Notes under the pieces: model-generated
What the model was told of the DNA's origin: nothing
Databases searched by the model: none
Seen by the model: only the letters and a program-made list of their open reading frames with translations
Shown here: piece by piece, positions 20,506 to 31,145 of the stretch
Layout: every line of letters starts with the position of its first letter
Numbering within the stretch: position 1 is the first letter of the stretch
Program-made: the position numbers and the translations under genes
DNA from: Echinometra lucunter
Lineage: Eukaryota; Echinodermata; Echinoidea; Camarodonta; Echinometridae
Direction of reading: 5' to 3'
DNA length: 64,000 nucleotides
Assembly: GCA_029962745.1 (NCBI GenBank)
Contig: CM057162.1
Location: forward strand, 7,068,545 to 7,132,544

Positions 20506-20771
20506 GAAGTTACATGGAAAAACATAAATCACCGGTGGAAATTCAGCATGAGGCCTTGCCATCACCAACAGAAGCAGGAGTGCAAGACATTCCCCAAAAT
20601 CCACGGAAACGCAAATTATTACCTGAGCATCATTCAGCTCCCATACGACACAAAGCATTAGCACAAAGATTGACAAAGGAGAGGATCACCAATGCGACAT
20701 CAACTGCAAATGATATTTCTTATAGTATATGGGACTTTGGAGGACAAGTCATCTACTATATTACACATCCG
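20506..20771 (+). CDS. Roc/ROCO-type GTPase gene, exon with G3 motif WDFGGQ
   Basis: 266-nt exon, acceptor atatag, donor GTGAGC, phase 1 to 0. It encodes SYMEKHKSPVEI... followed by RHKALAQRLTKERI and SYSIWDFGGQVIYYITHP. The last part is the hallmark of Roc (Ras of complex) domains: a beta strand, the G3 box D-F-G-G-Q, then V-[IY]-Y-x-T-H. Roc domains bind GTP and are normally followed by a COR domain in ROCO proteins (the LRRK and MFHAS1 group). No COR exon was found before the gap at 32971, so the gene is partial here. The D and G of DxxG are intact. In contrast, the upstream P-loop exon has lost its Gly. Confidence 0.8.
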
Positions 20772-21186
20772 GTGAGCAGGTCTATCATTAAGTTATCTGT
20801 AATCTATGACGGATCACCTTTTAGTTTCATCAGAATTTCCTCAGGTGGTCCGTTATCTTTGACAGATCACCTCTTAATTTCATCAGAACTTTATTTATTC
20901 TTATTATTTTTCTTATTATTCTTCCTCAAGTTTTGTTGCAATTATAACTCAAACTCGATTCATTCACTCATACTTGTCAACTCCACCGATTTAGGTGGTA
21001 GATTATACTGCTTTTCATGGCATTTCACCACCTACTGAATTTTCCGTAGAATAATGCAATTAATCCCAGGTGTATTTTGATACAATGTTTGTAATTACTC
21101 ACTCTTTTACTCATTATTTATCACTCATGGAAGGATTCTCTTGTTTTTTAATTTCCCCAAACTTCAAATCTCAAAAATATACAGTG
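20772..21186 (+). other. Intron start with a short duplication
   Basis: Open sequence after the G3 donor. A ~45-bp segment (GGATCACCTTTTAGTTTCAT) at 20813 is repeated at 20861 with few changes. The next coding exon of the Roc-like gene was not found. Confidence 0.4.
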
Positions 21187-21364
21187 TACACTGTTAGAAC
21201 ATTTGTTTAAAAATCATTTAATTTGTTTAAAATATGAACCTATTGCAGTTGTTTTAAAATGTACCCATATGTTTTTCATACAAGTTTTAAAAACAACAGT
21301 TGGTAGGTTCATAATAATTTATGTTAAACAACCTAATAATTTTCAAACAACTGTTCTGACAGTG
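21187..21364. mobile_element. MITE-like element with CACTGT-AGAACA ends
   Basis: CACTGTTAGAACATTTGTTT at the left pairs with the complement of the right end (AACAACTGTTCTGACAGTG). The similarity continues inward: the ATGAACCTA strings near 21233 and 21305 are in opposite orientation. Length about 180 bp. No clear target duplication. Confidence 0.5.
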
Positions 21365-21396
21365 ATATAACAGATTTTCCTTATGTTTAAATAGTA

Positions 21397-21454
21397 TAAA
21401 TAGTATCATATCAATCATCTTCCACAGAAAGGTGCATTGATATGATACTATTTA
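21397..21454. repeat. Perfect 19-bp stem, 20-nt loop hairpin
   Basis: The stem arms are 21397-21415 (taaatagtatcatatcaat) and 21436-21454, exact reverse complements. The loop is catcttccacagaaaggtgc. Very AT-rich stem. It could be an RNA hairpin or a small mobile end. Confidence 0.75.
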
Positions 21455-22187
21455 AATTTCATTGCATCATAAGATTCAGAAACAAGAAATGATTTCTTGT
21501 TTATGAAGCTCACACTTATTTTTAAAAGGGATAAAGTATACTTTGGAGAATGATTATTAATTGTGCCTGTGTTCACAATAACTTTTCTTGAAAAAGTGAA
21601 TATTTAGTTCTAACACCTGTTAAGTTTAAAAAACTGGAAATGGGATGAGGAAAGGAATCTTGTTCCGGTGAGCCCACCACAAGATCTTGCCTTTTTAGGG
21701 ACCTCACCTTCGTCCATGGTTTCTATTACTGTAAGATATTTATGTTACCATATAAGTGTATGATTGGGAAAAAAAAGATAGTTAACTCCTGGCAAAAAAA
21801 TAAATGTTTTTTTGAATTGAAAAAAAAAATGTGTCCAGCTCTTAAAGGTTGCTCCCTCAGAGATTTTTCAGAGAATTTCCCAGGGGGAAATTTGAAACAA
21901 CATTTTTCAGAAGGTGTGGCTACAACATGCTGTTTATCATCTTTATTTTTTGGTGGCCCAAAAAAAACAAAGAAAAACATTAGAAATTTAATAATTATAA
22001 TAAAACGTTCAGTTAGAATGATTAAAACCCATTGTTTTACCCTCCTATGCCCTGAAATGATTATATTCAATGATAAACTTGCAGATTATTTTATGATTCT
22101 TCCTTTCAATGACCCTTCAATGTAGGTCTGTTTTGAAAGTCCATTTTTGGTATTCGTTTAAACGGTCATTTTTTTTTTTGATGATTA
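21455..22187. other. Non-coding stretch, no supported gene
   Basis: Contains a 127-codon + frame (21742-22125) and a 114-codon - frame over the same bases. Both are dominated by Lys/Phe codons from A/T runs and have no splice context, so neither is called. Confidence 0.4.
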
Positions 22188-23161
22188 ATCGACTACTCGG
22201 TACTTTCATTTGGCCAGTCGGCCGACCACTCCAGCTGTTCGTAGCCTGCCACCATTCAACCCCGCGCCGGAGCTGCACCTGCGCTGCAGCACCGGAGTGA
22301 GGCCATCCCATACCCATATAACAGCATGCGCAATATCCCTAATGGTAATGTCCGATTTTCATAAAGAAACATGGCAATAAAGCAGGTTTGAAAAGAACTG
22401 TATTGCTTGTCCAATTCATAAAAATTCAAATCATAGCCTCCTACCTATTTTTGTGAGGACCGAATAAAAAATCCTGGTCTAATAAAGCCAAATAGATCGG
22501 CATTTGCTTGATATTTCATCGATAATTGGTGAAATCATGTTTCAATTATTCGTCAGCTGACAAGAGATGGCGCCAACCCGGAAGTGGAGCGTAACAGTCG
22601 GTGCACAAAATCCCATTCGGCCATGTTGAAACTATGTATACATTACGATGAAAGCGCTTAGCAGTCATTTGAAATCGAACTCCAATGATTGAAATCTTCA
22701 TCACAAATCGCCAGCAAGGGCATATAACTAACGAATAAGCACTTACTTGCAAGTATGAATGTTTTTTTCTTGGTAATATCATTTCGTCTTCGTTCATTGC
22801 TATGTTCCAAAAATATTTTGTCACACTGACTGTGATAGCGTAACTTTGATTACGTTAGTGAGCTCACTTACTTATGGTGCATATCGCTGTGGTGAATGAT
22901 GGTGCAATGCGCGATTAAGTCGCTCTCACACACACACGCACATTAGGGCTTACGACTTCCGAATATTATTGAAAACACTAGTTTTCGCTGCGCGAGACAT
23001 AAGAGTTTGGTGATCAAAAAAGATATTCTCATGTGAATTAAGGAATGACATCATCACACCCTAAAACTTTGAAATGGAGAGAAACATTCTTGATTTCATT
23101 AATGATTTCGCAATTTTGATGGATCATTCTGAAGTTCAAGCTATGTTTCCGAGTAGTCGAT
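22188..23161. mobile_element. Element with 13-bp terminal inverted repeat ATCGACTACTCGG
   Basis: ATCGACTACTCGG at 22188-22200 and its perfect complement at 23149-23161 bracket 974 bp. The interior is less AT-rich and contains more CpG than the flanks (for example 22210-22300). No transposase frame is present. No convincing target-site duplication was seen, so it may be a degraded or unusual element. Confidence 0.5.
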
Positions 23162-23595
23162 AGAAATTCTGTTATTCGTGTAGTGACATTTTCGGACGTT
23201 TAATCGTGTACTAGACTCAAAACGGGCCTTGTGTGGTGCGCGGAAAATACACACGGCTGCATACCGAGGCCTATATGTACTACCGTAAGACTAATCTAAC
23301 TTTCATTTGAGGTTGGCTAGCTCACCGCAACTAGATCCAGGTGCAATTAGAGTGATGTTGCGCTAACTCAAACTGCGTCGTCGCTGATGAACCGCGAACA
23401 AACTGACTTGCAATTCGGATGGCGGAAGGAGCTAAAATTTGTACAATTAACACGCACGTAAATTGCGTTAACTTAAAATTTTCTGGTTGCCCAATTCGGG
23501 TCACCAAACTTATCACTTTTTGAAAATGGTGGCCCCGGGCCACCGGGCCACCGTAATGTCGAGCCTTGTATATATGCATATTTCATATATACATG

Positions 23596-24331
23596 TATAT
23601 ATATATATGCAGCAATGGAAATCCACACCTGAGAAACCACCTGGGGTCGGGACACTTGAGGTCGAGATACCTGAAGTCTGCAATGGGACTTAGAAAATTT
23701 TTTAGCAAAATAGAGCCCGTATTATACTGTATACGTGTCGGTGCGGGCGCAGACTATCGTACTTCATGACAACCTCAAGTCAACATGCACACCTGAAAAA
23801 CCACCTGAGGTCGAGACACCTCAAGTCGACAATGGAACTTAGAAGATTTTTGAGCAAAATAGAGCCCGTAATATACTGTATACGTGTTGATGCGGGCACG
23901 GACTCTCGTACTTCATGGCAACCTCAAGTTGACATGCACACCTGAAATACCACCTGAGGTCCTTACACTTTAGGTCAAGACACCTCAATTCGACAACCAT
24001 CCTCTGATTTATTTACCAAACCCCTTCCTGTTATCCACTGTACAAACTTTGAAAATTTTCTAGTCCCATTGTCGACTTGAAGTGTCTCGACCTCAAGTGT
24101 CCCTACCTCAGGTGGTTTTTCAGGTGTGCATGTCGAGTTAAGGTTGCCATGAAGTATAATTGTCTGTGCCTGCACCGACACGTATAAAGTATAGTACAGG
24201 CTGTATTTTGCCAAAAAATTTTCTATGTTCTGTTGTCGACTTGAGGTGTCTCGACCTCAAGTGTCCCGACCTCAGGTGGTTTTTCAGGTGTGCATTTCCA
24301 TTGCTGCATATATATATATATATATATATAT
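23596..24331. repeat. Foldback of ~150-bp monomers, three direct and two inverted
   Basis: The ends mirror each other: tatatatatgcagcaatgg at 23598-23616 and ccattgctgcatatatata at 24299-24317. In between, monomers starting CACACCTGAAAAACCACCTG recur at about 23625, 23790 and 23938. Inverted copies (ccacctgaaaaaccacctga read backwards) lie near 24108 and 24270. Each contains tcgagacacctcaagtcgac and a gtatactgtatacgtgt segment. The axis is near 24010-24050. Confidence 0.75.
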
Positions 24332-24990
24332 ACTTGCAGCAAGGACCCATGGAAAATTCCATGAGTGCCAGCCATTTTCGGAAGATGTATTTGTTTAAAA
24401 ATGTATCACTGATAATTACTTTCAGTTATTAAAGTTAGAAAAAATAATTTGAGGGGGCCGTATAGTGATAAGCGTGCAAAGTGTGCGAATTACGTGAGTG
24501 CAGCAAGAGCGTTTCCTAGGTGGGGAGGATACCAAGAAGCTTTACCGTTTCTTTGTCATTGTTATATGTTTGTTTCACCTTTCTCATGTTCTTTTAGGCC
24601 TACTCTTTCATTTTCTCGCTCACAACTCTTTTTTTTTCTTCCGTATTTGGATAGGGATGATAGCTCCCATTGCCCCTTCCTTTTTGGCTAGGTGTGTTCA
24701 GTAACAGCTTGCCATAGATATTACTATTATTCATTTTGGAACGAGTCGGGGGGGGGGGGTGGACCGATTCTTTTGGACACATTGGAAGGATGTAAGTGTA
24801 AGTGAAAGAACACAGATGATTGGTAGTTGAAGGCCACTTATTCTTTCATACCCTCCCTCCCCCCCAAAAAACATTTTTTTAGGGGTAAACATTTTAATTC
24901 TTTACCAGTATATTGCACATAGATTTAACACATGCCCTTGTTGAGTTGCACATAAATGGCCTTTTATTGAGCAAAAGATGAAAAAATAAA
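24332..24990. other. Non-coding stretch with G and C homopolymers
   Basis: No exon supported. Contains ggggggggg at 24749, ccccccc at 24855 and short spurious frames on both strands. Confidence 0.4.
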
Positions 24991-25004
24991 ATATCTATTC
25001 ATTG

Positions 25005-25930
25005 TCATTCTTTCATTTTTTCTTTCTGTCTGATATTGTTGTTTCCTCATGTTTTCCTTTATTTTTCCTTTTTTCATCATTTCTTCTGTCGAATGGCGAA
25101 TGCATTCCCTAATTATGTGGGTTTATTTTTCTTCTCTCTGTCTTTCCTCACATTATTCTTTGTTGCCTCTTCCTTTCTGTCATCCTTTATCTTTACTTCT
25201 TTATTTCCTATGGAGGCCAATTTTTCTGTCTTCTCTCTTTTGTGTTTCCTTATGTTTTCCTTGTTTTTATCATCTTTCTGTCTTCCTTTTCTTTGTTTTA
25301 CCTTTTATTCTTTAATATCACCTTTCTGATATTGTTCTTTCGTCATGTTTCCTTTATTTTTTGCTTCTTTCACCAGTTTCTTTTGTCCTTCTCTTATATT
25401 CTCTTCTTTCTATCTTTCCTCATGTTATTCTTTGTTGGCTTTTCCTTTCCATCTTCCTTTATCTTTTCTTCTTTCTTTCGTATATATTTCTTAATTTTTC
25501 CATCCGATTCTTTCCTTACATGTTATACTTTGATTTAGTGCCAGCTTTCTGTTATCTTTCCTTTCCATCTTTCACTGTTATGCTTTCATTTCAGCTTTCT
25601 AGGCCTACATGATACATTTCTTTCCCTAAGTTTTCAAACTTTCACCTTCGATTATTTTATTCTTCATCATTTCCTGTGTATTTCTTTATTTCTTTATCTT
25701 CTTTTTGTATTTTCTTTTTGTTTTCTTTCTTTCCTTTTTCTTGTCTCCTTTAGTGCATGCACCTTGATTCATCTTGTCTTCTGTCCTTACCTTTACTATG
25801 AGGGTACATTTTTCTTTTCTTCTTTCTTCTATCATGCCTTCCCTTGTTTCTTTATCTATTTAGCTTTATCTTTCCATTTCACTTTTGTATTTCTTTTTCA
25901 TTCTCCTTTTTACCTTTTTTAAATCCATTC
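25005..25930 (+). repeat. ~900-bp polypyrimidine (T/C) tract
   Basis: The + strand is almost entirely T and C with scattered A/G (ttcttt, tttcctt and ttatctt repeats). Several overlapping Phe/Leu/Ser-rich frames arise from this composition and resemble membrane proteins by chance. Strong strand asymmetry favours triplex (H-DNA) formation. Confidence 0.75.
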
Positions 25931-26323
25931 TTTCATGTCCGTCTTTTAAACGTGATTGAAAGCCTGTTGCTTTCAAGCAATGATTCTGACAAAATGATTG
26001 AAAAAACATCTTTTCCTGTTTCAGTTTGGCAATCTCAGTCACGATTAAATATTAGGGCTGGCGAATGATTGCATGAATGTAATTGTGATTGAAAACTACA
26101 TGTGAACATCTTCCAAAAAACCATGATTCTGGGGCAAACCCCCCCCCAAAAAAAAAAACTGAGCCTGACAAGGACTCAAATTCAAACATGAAAAAGCTAC
26201 TCGTAAATGGATTTGAGGCGCACGCGACAATGCTCATTGCGCAGCTGGTTGGCCTATTAGTTCATATATACGCTGTTCAAGATTTGGCTGTATGCAATGT
26301 GACATAACTCATCTCACTGTGAC

Positions 26324-26812
26324 ATGGTGAAATGGCTTGACCCGAAATGTGAAGACTCGAAAGGCCTTGAAACAACACACAGCAGGGATCCCAGAGTGAT
26401 CTATGGGATTTGTTCATCAGTGTGCCAGGTGTGGGGGGAGGCGAGGTGGCGAGGTGACTCGTCACCTCGGTCTCGCGCACCGTTTGCCCAACGCCTTATC
26501 GTCGTCTGGTATGATCCATGGCGAGGTAAAGCATGCAGGCCAATAGGGTTGGTCGTTCAGGAGATGGCAATCCTGAGGCAAAACGCGACATCGCGAAAAA
26601 CGAAGGTCGTTCACCCCAACAGGGCATACGGGCGGACCCGTCAGGCCGGAAGACGTCCTCCGGCTGAAGCGGGAAAAAGGCCTTTGTGGGATTTCCACCC
26701 TGATCCAGATTGCATGCAAAGTGAATCGGGTGGGTGCGGGACCCCACACATCGCTTTATGCTATTATGTATTAAGATATACATTTTTTCCGTTTTTTACA
26801 TCTGAAACGTGA
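26324..26812 (+). other. GC-richer island with a 162-codon open frame, unidentified
   Basis: Between about 26430 and 26745 the GC and CpG content is clearly higher than in the flanks (tcgcgcaccg, gcgggaaaaagg, gggcggacccg). The + frame at 26324-26812 is open for 162 codons, but - frames are also open here, as expected for GC-rich DNA. The product is Arg/Pro/Gly-rich with no domain I can name. It abuts the left arm of the foldback at 26765. It may be part of a mobile element or a CpG-rich regulatory segment. Not called as a gene. Confidence 0.3.
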
Positions 26813-27287
26813 AAATGGCAAAAATTGACATGTACTTTTGCAATAATTTTCTTGTCTTTTATGTAACTATAAAAAAAAATTAGTAATTTTTTTTCCTTTT
26901 TTCTGTACTCAGTGGCCCCGAAGGGACATGCAGATGCAAACAATTGACATATGCGACAATTTTTTGCTCTTTTATGTCAAAGACATAAATGTTAAAAAAA
27001 GAATCATAATATTCACGGCTAATATTTACGTCTGTGTCTACCCGTCTACCAAAAGTACATGCAGACGTAAATAACTGACATGAATTTTTTTTTAGTCAGC
27101 TGACCTGTACGGTTTGTCCGATGCGTACTGCCGCGCATCGGTATAGCTAGACGCCCTATCTAGACTCCAAGAAAACGGTTACACCAGGCTCAAGGAGAAG
27201 AAGAAGGGTATGGTAAGACTTGATTTGCTAGACTATAATGTTTTAGGTTCAGTTCATTTTATTAGTCAGTATAGAAAGATGACCTTC

Positions 27288-28345
27288 TTATGCCTCCGTC
27301 CACCGTAGGTGGTTGCCGGAGGCATTATGTTTTCTGGTCATCTGTCCGTCCGCCCCGTTTTCGTTCTCGCGATAGCTTAAGAACCATTTGACGGATCAAC
27401 TTCAAACTTGGCTCGTGTATGCATATGAGAGGGACAATGATCTGATTAGATTTTGGAGTCTCAATGTCAAAGTTCAAGGTCATAGAGGTAATCATACACA
27501 TAAAAATCGCTTCTCGGCCTTTTGGCTGAGATCATGTGTAGTAAAAATGGCTCGTTCTCGCTATAACTTAAGAACCATTTGACAGATTGGCTTCAAACTT
27601 GGCTCATGTGTGCACATGGAAGGGAAAATGATATGATTAGATTTTGGGGTCACAAGGTCAAAGGTCAAAGGTCACAGAGGTCATTATGTACATAGAAATG
27701 GTTCGTTTTCACCATAACTCAACAACCATTTGACCGATCAACCTCAGACTTAGCACATGTATGCATATGGGAGGGACAATGATCTGATTAGATTTTGGGG
27801 TCTCAAGGTCAAAAGTCAAAGGTCATAGAGGTCATTATGTGCATAGATATGGTTCTCGCGATAACTCAACGACGATTTGATGGATCAACTTCAAACTTGC
27901 TTCATGTATGCATATGGGAGGTACAATGATCTAATTAGATTTTGGGGTCTCAATGTCAAAGGTCAAAGGTCATAGAGGTCATTATGTACATAGAAATGGT
28001 CCGTTCTCGCGATAACTCAACTATTTGACGAAGCAGCTTCATACTTTGCACATGTATGCATATGGGAGGGACAGTGATGTGATTCGATTTTTGGGTCTCA
28101 AGGTTAAAGGTCTAAGGTCATAGAGGTCATTATATACATGACAATTGCTTGTTCTTACGATAACTTAACTCTGTAACGGTTCATCTCCAAACTTGGTTCA
28201 TGTATGGATATGGAAGTCTCATAATTATATCATTAGATTTGGGGGTCACAAGGTAAAAGATGTCATTTTATACATGAAAATTAAAAAAATCAACATAAAT
28301 GTGCCATATATTTCCGATCTGGCAATTGCGGAGGCATAAATTTCA
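27288..28345 (+). repeat. GGAGGCATAA-type element with DR1 monomers (copy C)
   Basis: It starts with the same TATGCCTCCG..CCACCGTAGGTGG..CGGAGGCATTA hairpin as copy A. It has about six monomers (starts near 27363, 27553, 27706, 27850, 28003 and 28150) with AGGTCAAAGGTCA and AGGTCATAGAGGTCATT, and ends at gcggaggcataaat without the CGACCACGCGTGGTCG palindrome. It is nested in the loop of the 26765-30125 foldback. Confidence 0.75.
27506..27543 (+). pseudogene. U2 snRNA 5'-end fragment (38 nt)
   Basis: ATCGCTTCTCGGCCTTTTGG followed by CTGAGATCATGTGTAGTA matches the first 38 nt of U2 snRNA with about two mismatches. It lies inside a monomer of the DR1-rich repeat: the sister monomer (7450-7460) reads acataaaaatggctcg, whereas here acataaa is followed by the U2 piece and then aaaatggctcg. 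AAAA lies on both sides, consistent with a short duplication. The fragment is too short to be a gene. It is likely a product of LINE template switching onto U2 RNA. Confidence 0.85.
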
Positions 28346-29395
28346 ACCTTTCATTTTTATTCCTTTTATCCCCCCCCCCACTTTCTTGTGTAGACGATAA
28401 CTGAAAATCTACAGGATCAATTTTCATGAAATTTTTGTCAGTTATCAGGCCCTATCGGGACGAGCTCCGTTAATTTTTTCAAGGTCAAAAAGTCATTATG
28501 ACGTCATTAAGTCGCCATTTTGTAAAAACCTACAAGTGATCATATCTTCATAATGGAAGGTCATTATTCATTCATATTCGACATGATCAAATTCAATATA
28601 ACCCCAAAGAATTTCATTTACTAAGATGCGCGTGTACATGCACATCTATAAATTAGGCTCCCATATGCGCGTTTTGGCTGCGCGCAGGTCATAAATATCT
28701 TGAAAACGTTTTTTACTAGTTTTGGACTCCTCATACTTTTCTTGACAATTTCCATTAATTTTGAATCGATTTAAAGTTGCACGAGCATGCCAAAGTTCAA
28801 AATCCGTGCTCGCGTCTATGGGGAAATAACATGAAGATGTGAATAATCAAGCCATTTCAGAATCTGCTATAGCTCTTGAGAATGGATGGGGATCCTCAAT
28901 TTTTATAACATATTCTGAAAGGATATGAGTTGTAGATATGAATCCATGACAAAAATTTACTTTGTCAATGTTATGACGTTTCGATTTTTAATTTTAGACA
29001 TCATATTTTCAGCCTTTAAATGAGACTATCCTGCTTATAGTTTGTTGATTTTTGCCAGGGCTAGGATTGCGATATGTTGTTGTAAGCCCGGCCATTTTTC
29101 TGCAAGTCACATGAATGCATTTTTCATTTTTGCGACAGCATCATGGTCATTTTCTACGATGAATGGAGGCATGTCAGTTATTCACATTTTACGTGCATTG
29201 TCTATGGGACATGAATTTGTCTCAAATCTTGATTCTACATTCCCGTTTTCTTTGAGCAAAAGCTGCCTGATTTTCACCCAGCTTTGAGTATGTTGTACAT
29301 GAGAAAATTCTATTAATTCTGACTTTTTTTTCTGTCAGATCAAAGCAATTTTTACGACGGACCACCTAATTCATCTTCAGTGACGATTTATGGGT
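28346..29395. other. Loop sequence of the foldback, nothing assigned
   Basis: About 1 kb with mixed composition (gacgtcattaagtcgccatttt near 28500, an 81-codon + frame at 29042-29287 without a domain). Possibly the body of the foldback element or another nested repeat. Confidence 0.35.
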
Positions 29396-29398
29396 ATT

Positions 29399-29530
29399 CA
29401 TCGTCATTCTCTTCGAAGACGTGCCCACGACTCATGCATGACTAAAAGAACCCGGATACGCTATTGAAATTGCACATGGGTTATTTTGTCATACATGGCA
29501 AATCATGGGCACGTCTTCGAAGATGAAGCC
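29399..29530. ncRNA. Long imperfect hairpin, candidate small-RNA precursor or MITE
   Basis: A ~56-nt arm (29399-29454) pairs with 29479-29536. A perfect core of 18 bp, TCTTCGAAGACGTGCCCA, is followed by further pairing (catgac / gtcat, aaaagaaccc / gggttatttt) around a loop of about 24 nt (ggatacgctattgaaattg...). Size and shape are within the range of animal miRNA precursors or of a very small MITE. Not recognised as a known miRNA, so the ncRNA type is only one of the options. Confidence 0.35.
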
Positions 29531-30125
29531 AATGAACAAAATAAAAAAGAAACAACATAGTCTAGCAAAATAACAGTCTTACAAGCTTTCTTCTCTTTGG
29601 GCCAGGCGTAGCCATTTTCTTGGAGTCTAGATAGGGTGCCTAGCTAGTTAGCTAGCTACCAACGTGCAGTACGCATCGGACAAACAATAAAGGTCTGCTT
29701 ACTGAAAATATTCACTTCAGTTATTTATGTCTGCGTGTCCCTTTTGGTAGACGCAGACGTATATATTTGACGTGAATATTAAGATTTTTTTTTTACATAC
29801 GTCTTATATATTTGACGTGAATATTCAGATTTTTTTTTTTACATACGTCTTTGACGTAAAAGAGCAAAAAAATGTTGCATATATATATATATATCAATTG
29901 TTTGTGTCTGCATCTTCCTTCAGGGCCATTGAGTATATAAAAATGAAAAAATTACCCCCCAATTTTTTTTTGATAGTTACGTCTTCAACGTAAAAAAAGA
30001 CGAAAAACTTGTTGCATAGGTATATGTCAATTTTTTTCATTTTCACGTTTTTGACGATAAAACGGAAAAAAAGTTGCATATGTATATGTCAGTCATTCAG
30101 TTTGCATTTGTGTGTCCCTTCAGAG

Positions 30126-30952
30126 CCACCATACTATACCATAAGTCTATAATTTGAAAAAAACGATCAGTCACTACGCTCCCTCTCTTAGAGCGAAGAA
30201 GATTTTCTGTTATCCATTATTCAGGTAAAAATTATATGTTGGTTGGAAAATTTATTGTGCGTTTACAAGAGCAAGAGAATAAATTTTTTTATAATAGGGC
30301 CTATATTAAATATTAGGCATTTCAGGGGACAGGAATTTCCCCAGAAAACTTTAAGGGCTGGGTCTTCCCCATTAAAACAAATGACCCAGAAACATTCAAA
30401 AGACTGATGCTTAAACATCGGATGATATTCCTTAAATCCCATTAACACCAAAAAAAAAAAAAAAAAAAAAAAATGGGAGAAACATGTGAATGCCTAGATG
30501 AGGCTGTCTTCTTACTTGTTTGTAGTGCAAGTACTAGTACTTGTACAACAATTTCTTTGCCTCATTAAGGTTTTTTTCTCCTCTTTCTTCTCATGCTTTA
30601 TTACGCATGAACTCACTCTGTTAAATATGCATACAGTTAGTTTATTTGGGCAATTGTGTAACTTTTATCCACTATTGTATATATATATATATATCTATAT
30701 ACATGTATATATACTCTTAACTTGATTTTCTTGTGAACTTGGCATACACTGACTCATTCTACCATCTATACCACTCTCTCTCTTTCTCTCTCACTCTTTC
30801 TCTTCCCCTCTCCTCATTCTCTTCTTTTACCTCTCTTCCAATTCTCTCTCATTATCATCTGTGTAGGCATATAGATTCAATTGAAGTCATGTATTTTCGT
30901 TTTGTTCATGCTATTTTCGTATTTTTGATAGTAATGTAATTGTACATGTAGG

Positions 30953-30989
<37 letters not shown>

Positions 30990-30990
30990 T
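30126..30990. other. Non-coding stretch with simple repeats
   Basis: Poly(A) of about 24 at 30450-30473, CT-rich 30770-30855 and (TA)n near 30679-30713 and 30955-30986. No exon seen. Confidence 0.5.
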
Positions 30991-31145
30991 GGCCGGTATT
31001 CTCGAAAGGTCACTAACTTAGTACCCTCACTAACTTAGTACCCTCACTAATTAGTGAGCTCACTAAGGTAGTGAGCTATTCACGAAAGCATACTAGTTAG
31101 TGACCCCTCACTAAAGTTAGTGAGCTCACTAAGTTAATCCTGGGA
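30991..31145. repeat. ACTAAC/TTAGTG palindrome cluster
   Basis: A 17-bp direct repeat CACTAACTTAGTACCCT (31011 and 31028) is followed by two copies of the perfect 16-bp palindrome TTAGTGAGCTCACTAA (31051-31066 and 31118-31133). A diverged second copy of ATTCTCGAAAGGTCACTAAC (31078 on) lies between them. Probably the end of a dispersed element. Confidence 0.65.

Larger units (their letters stand above)
26765..30125. mobile_element. Foldback element with ~500-bp arms
   Basis: The left arm 26765-27260 and right arm 29530-30125 are imperfect reverse complements. Matching landmarks are the gcaacttttttccgttttat / aacgtgaaaatg block, the agacgtaaata / gacgtgaatatt blocks, gtccgatgcgtactg (27117) against cagtacgcatcggac (29668), and ctatctagactccaagaaaa (27157) against ttttcttggagtctagatag (29613). 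The loop holds the DR1-rich copy C and ~1 kb of other sequence. No transposase was seen. Confidence 0.7.

Noticed and set aside
25036..25612. Phe/Leu/Ser-rich frames that look like membrane proteins
   Set aside because: They are produced by the polypyrimidine composition in all three frames. The same holds for the - frame at 59886-60257.
26324..26812. 162-codon frame as a gene
   Set aside because: GC-rich stretch with several overlapping frames on both strands, no domain and no splice or start context. Kept only as an unidentified island.
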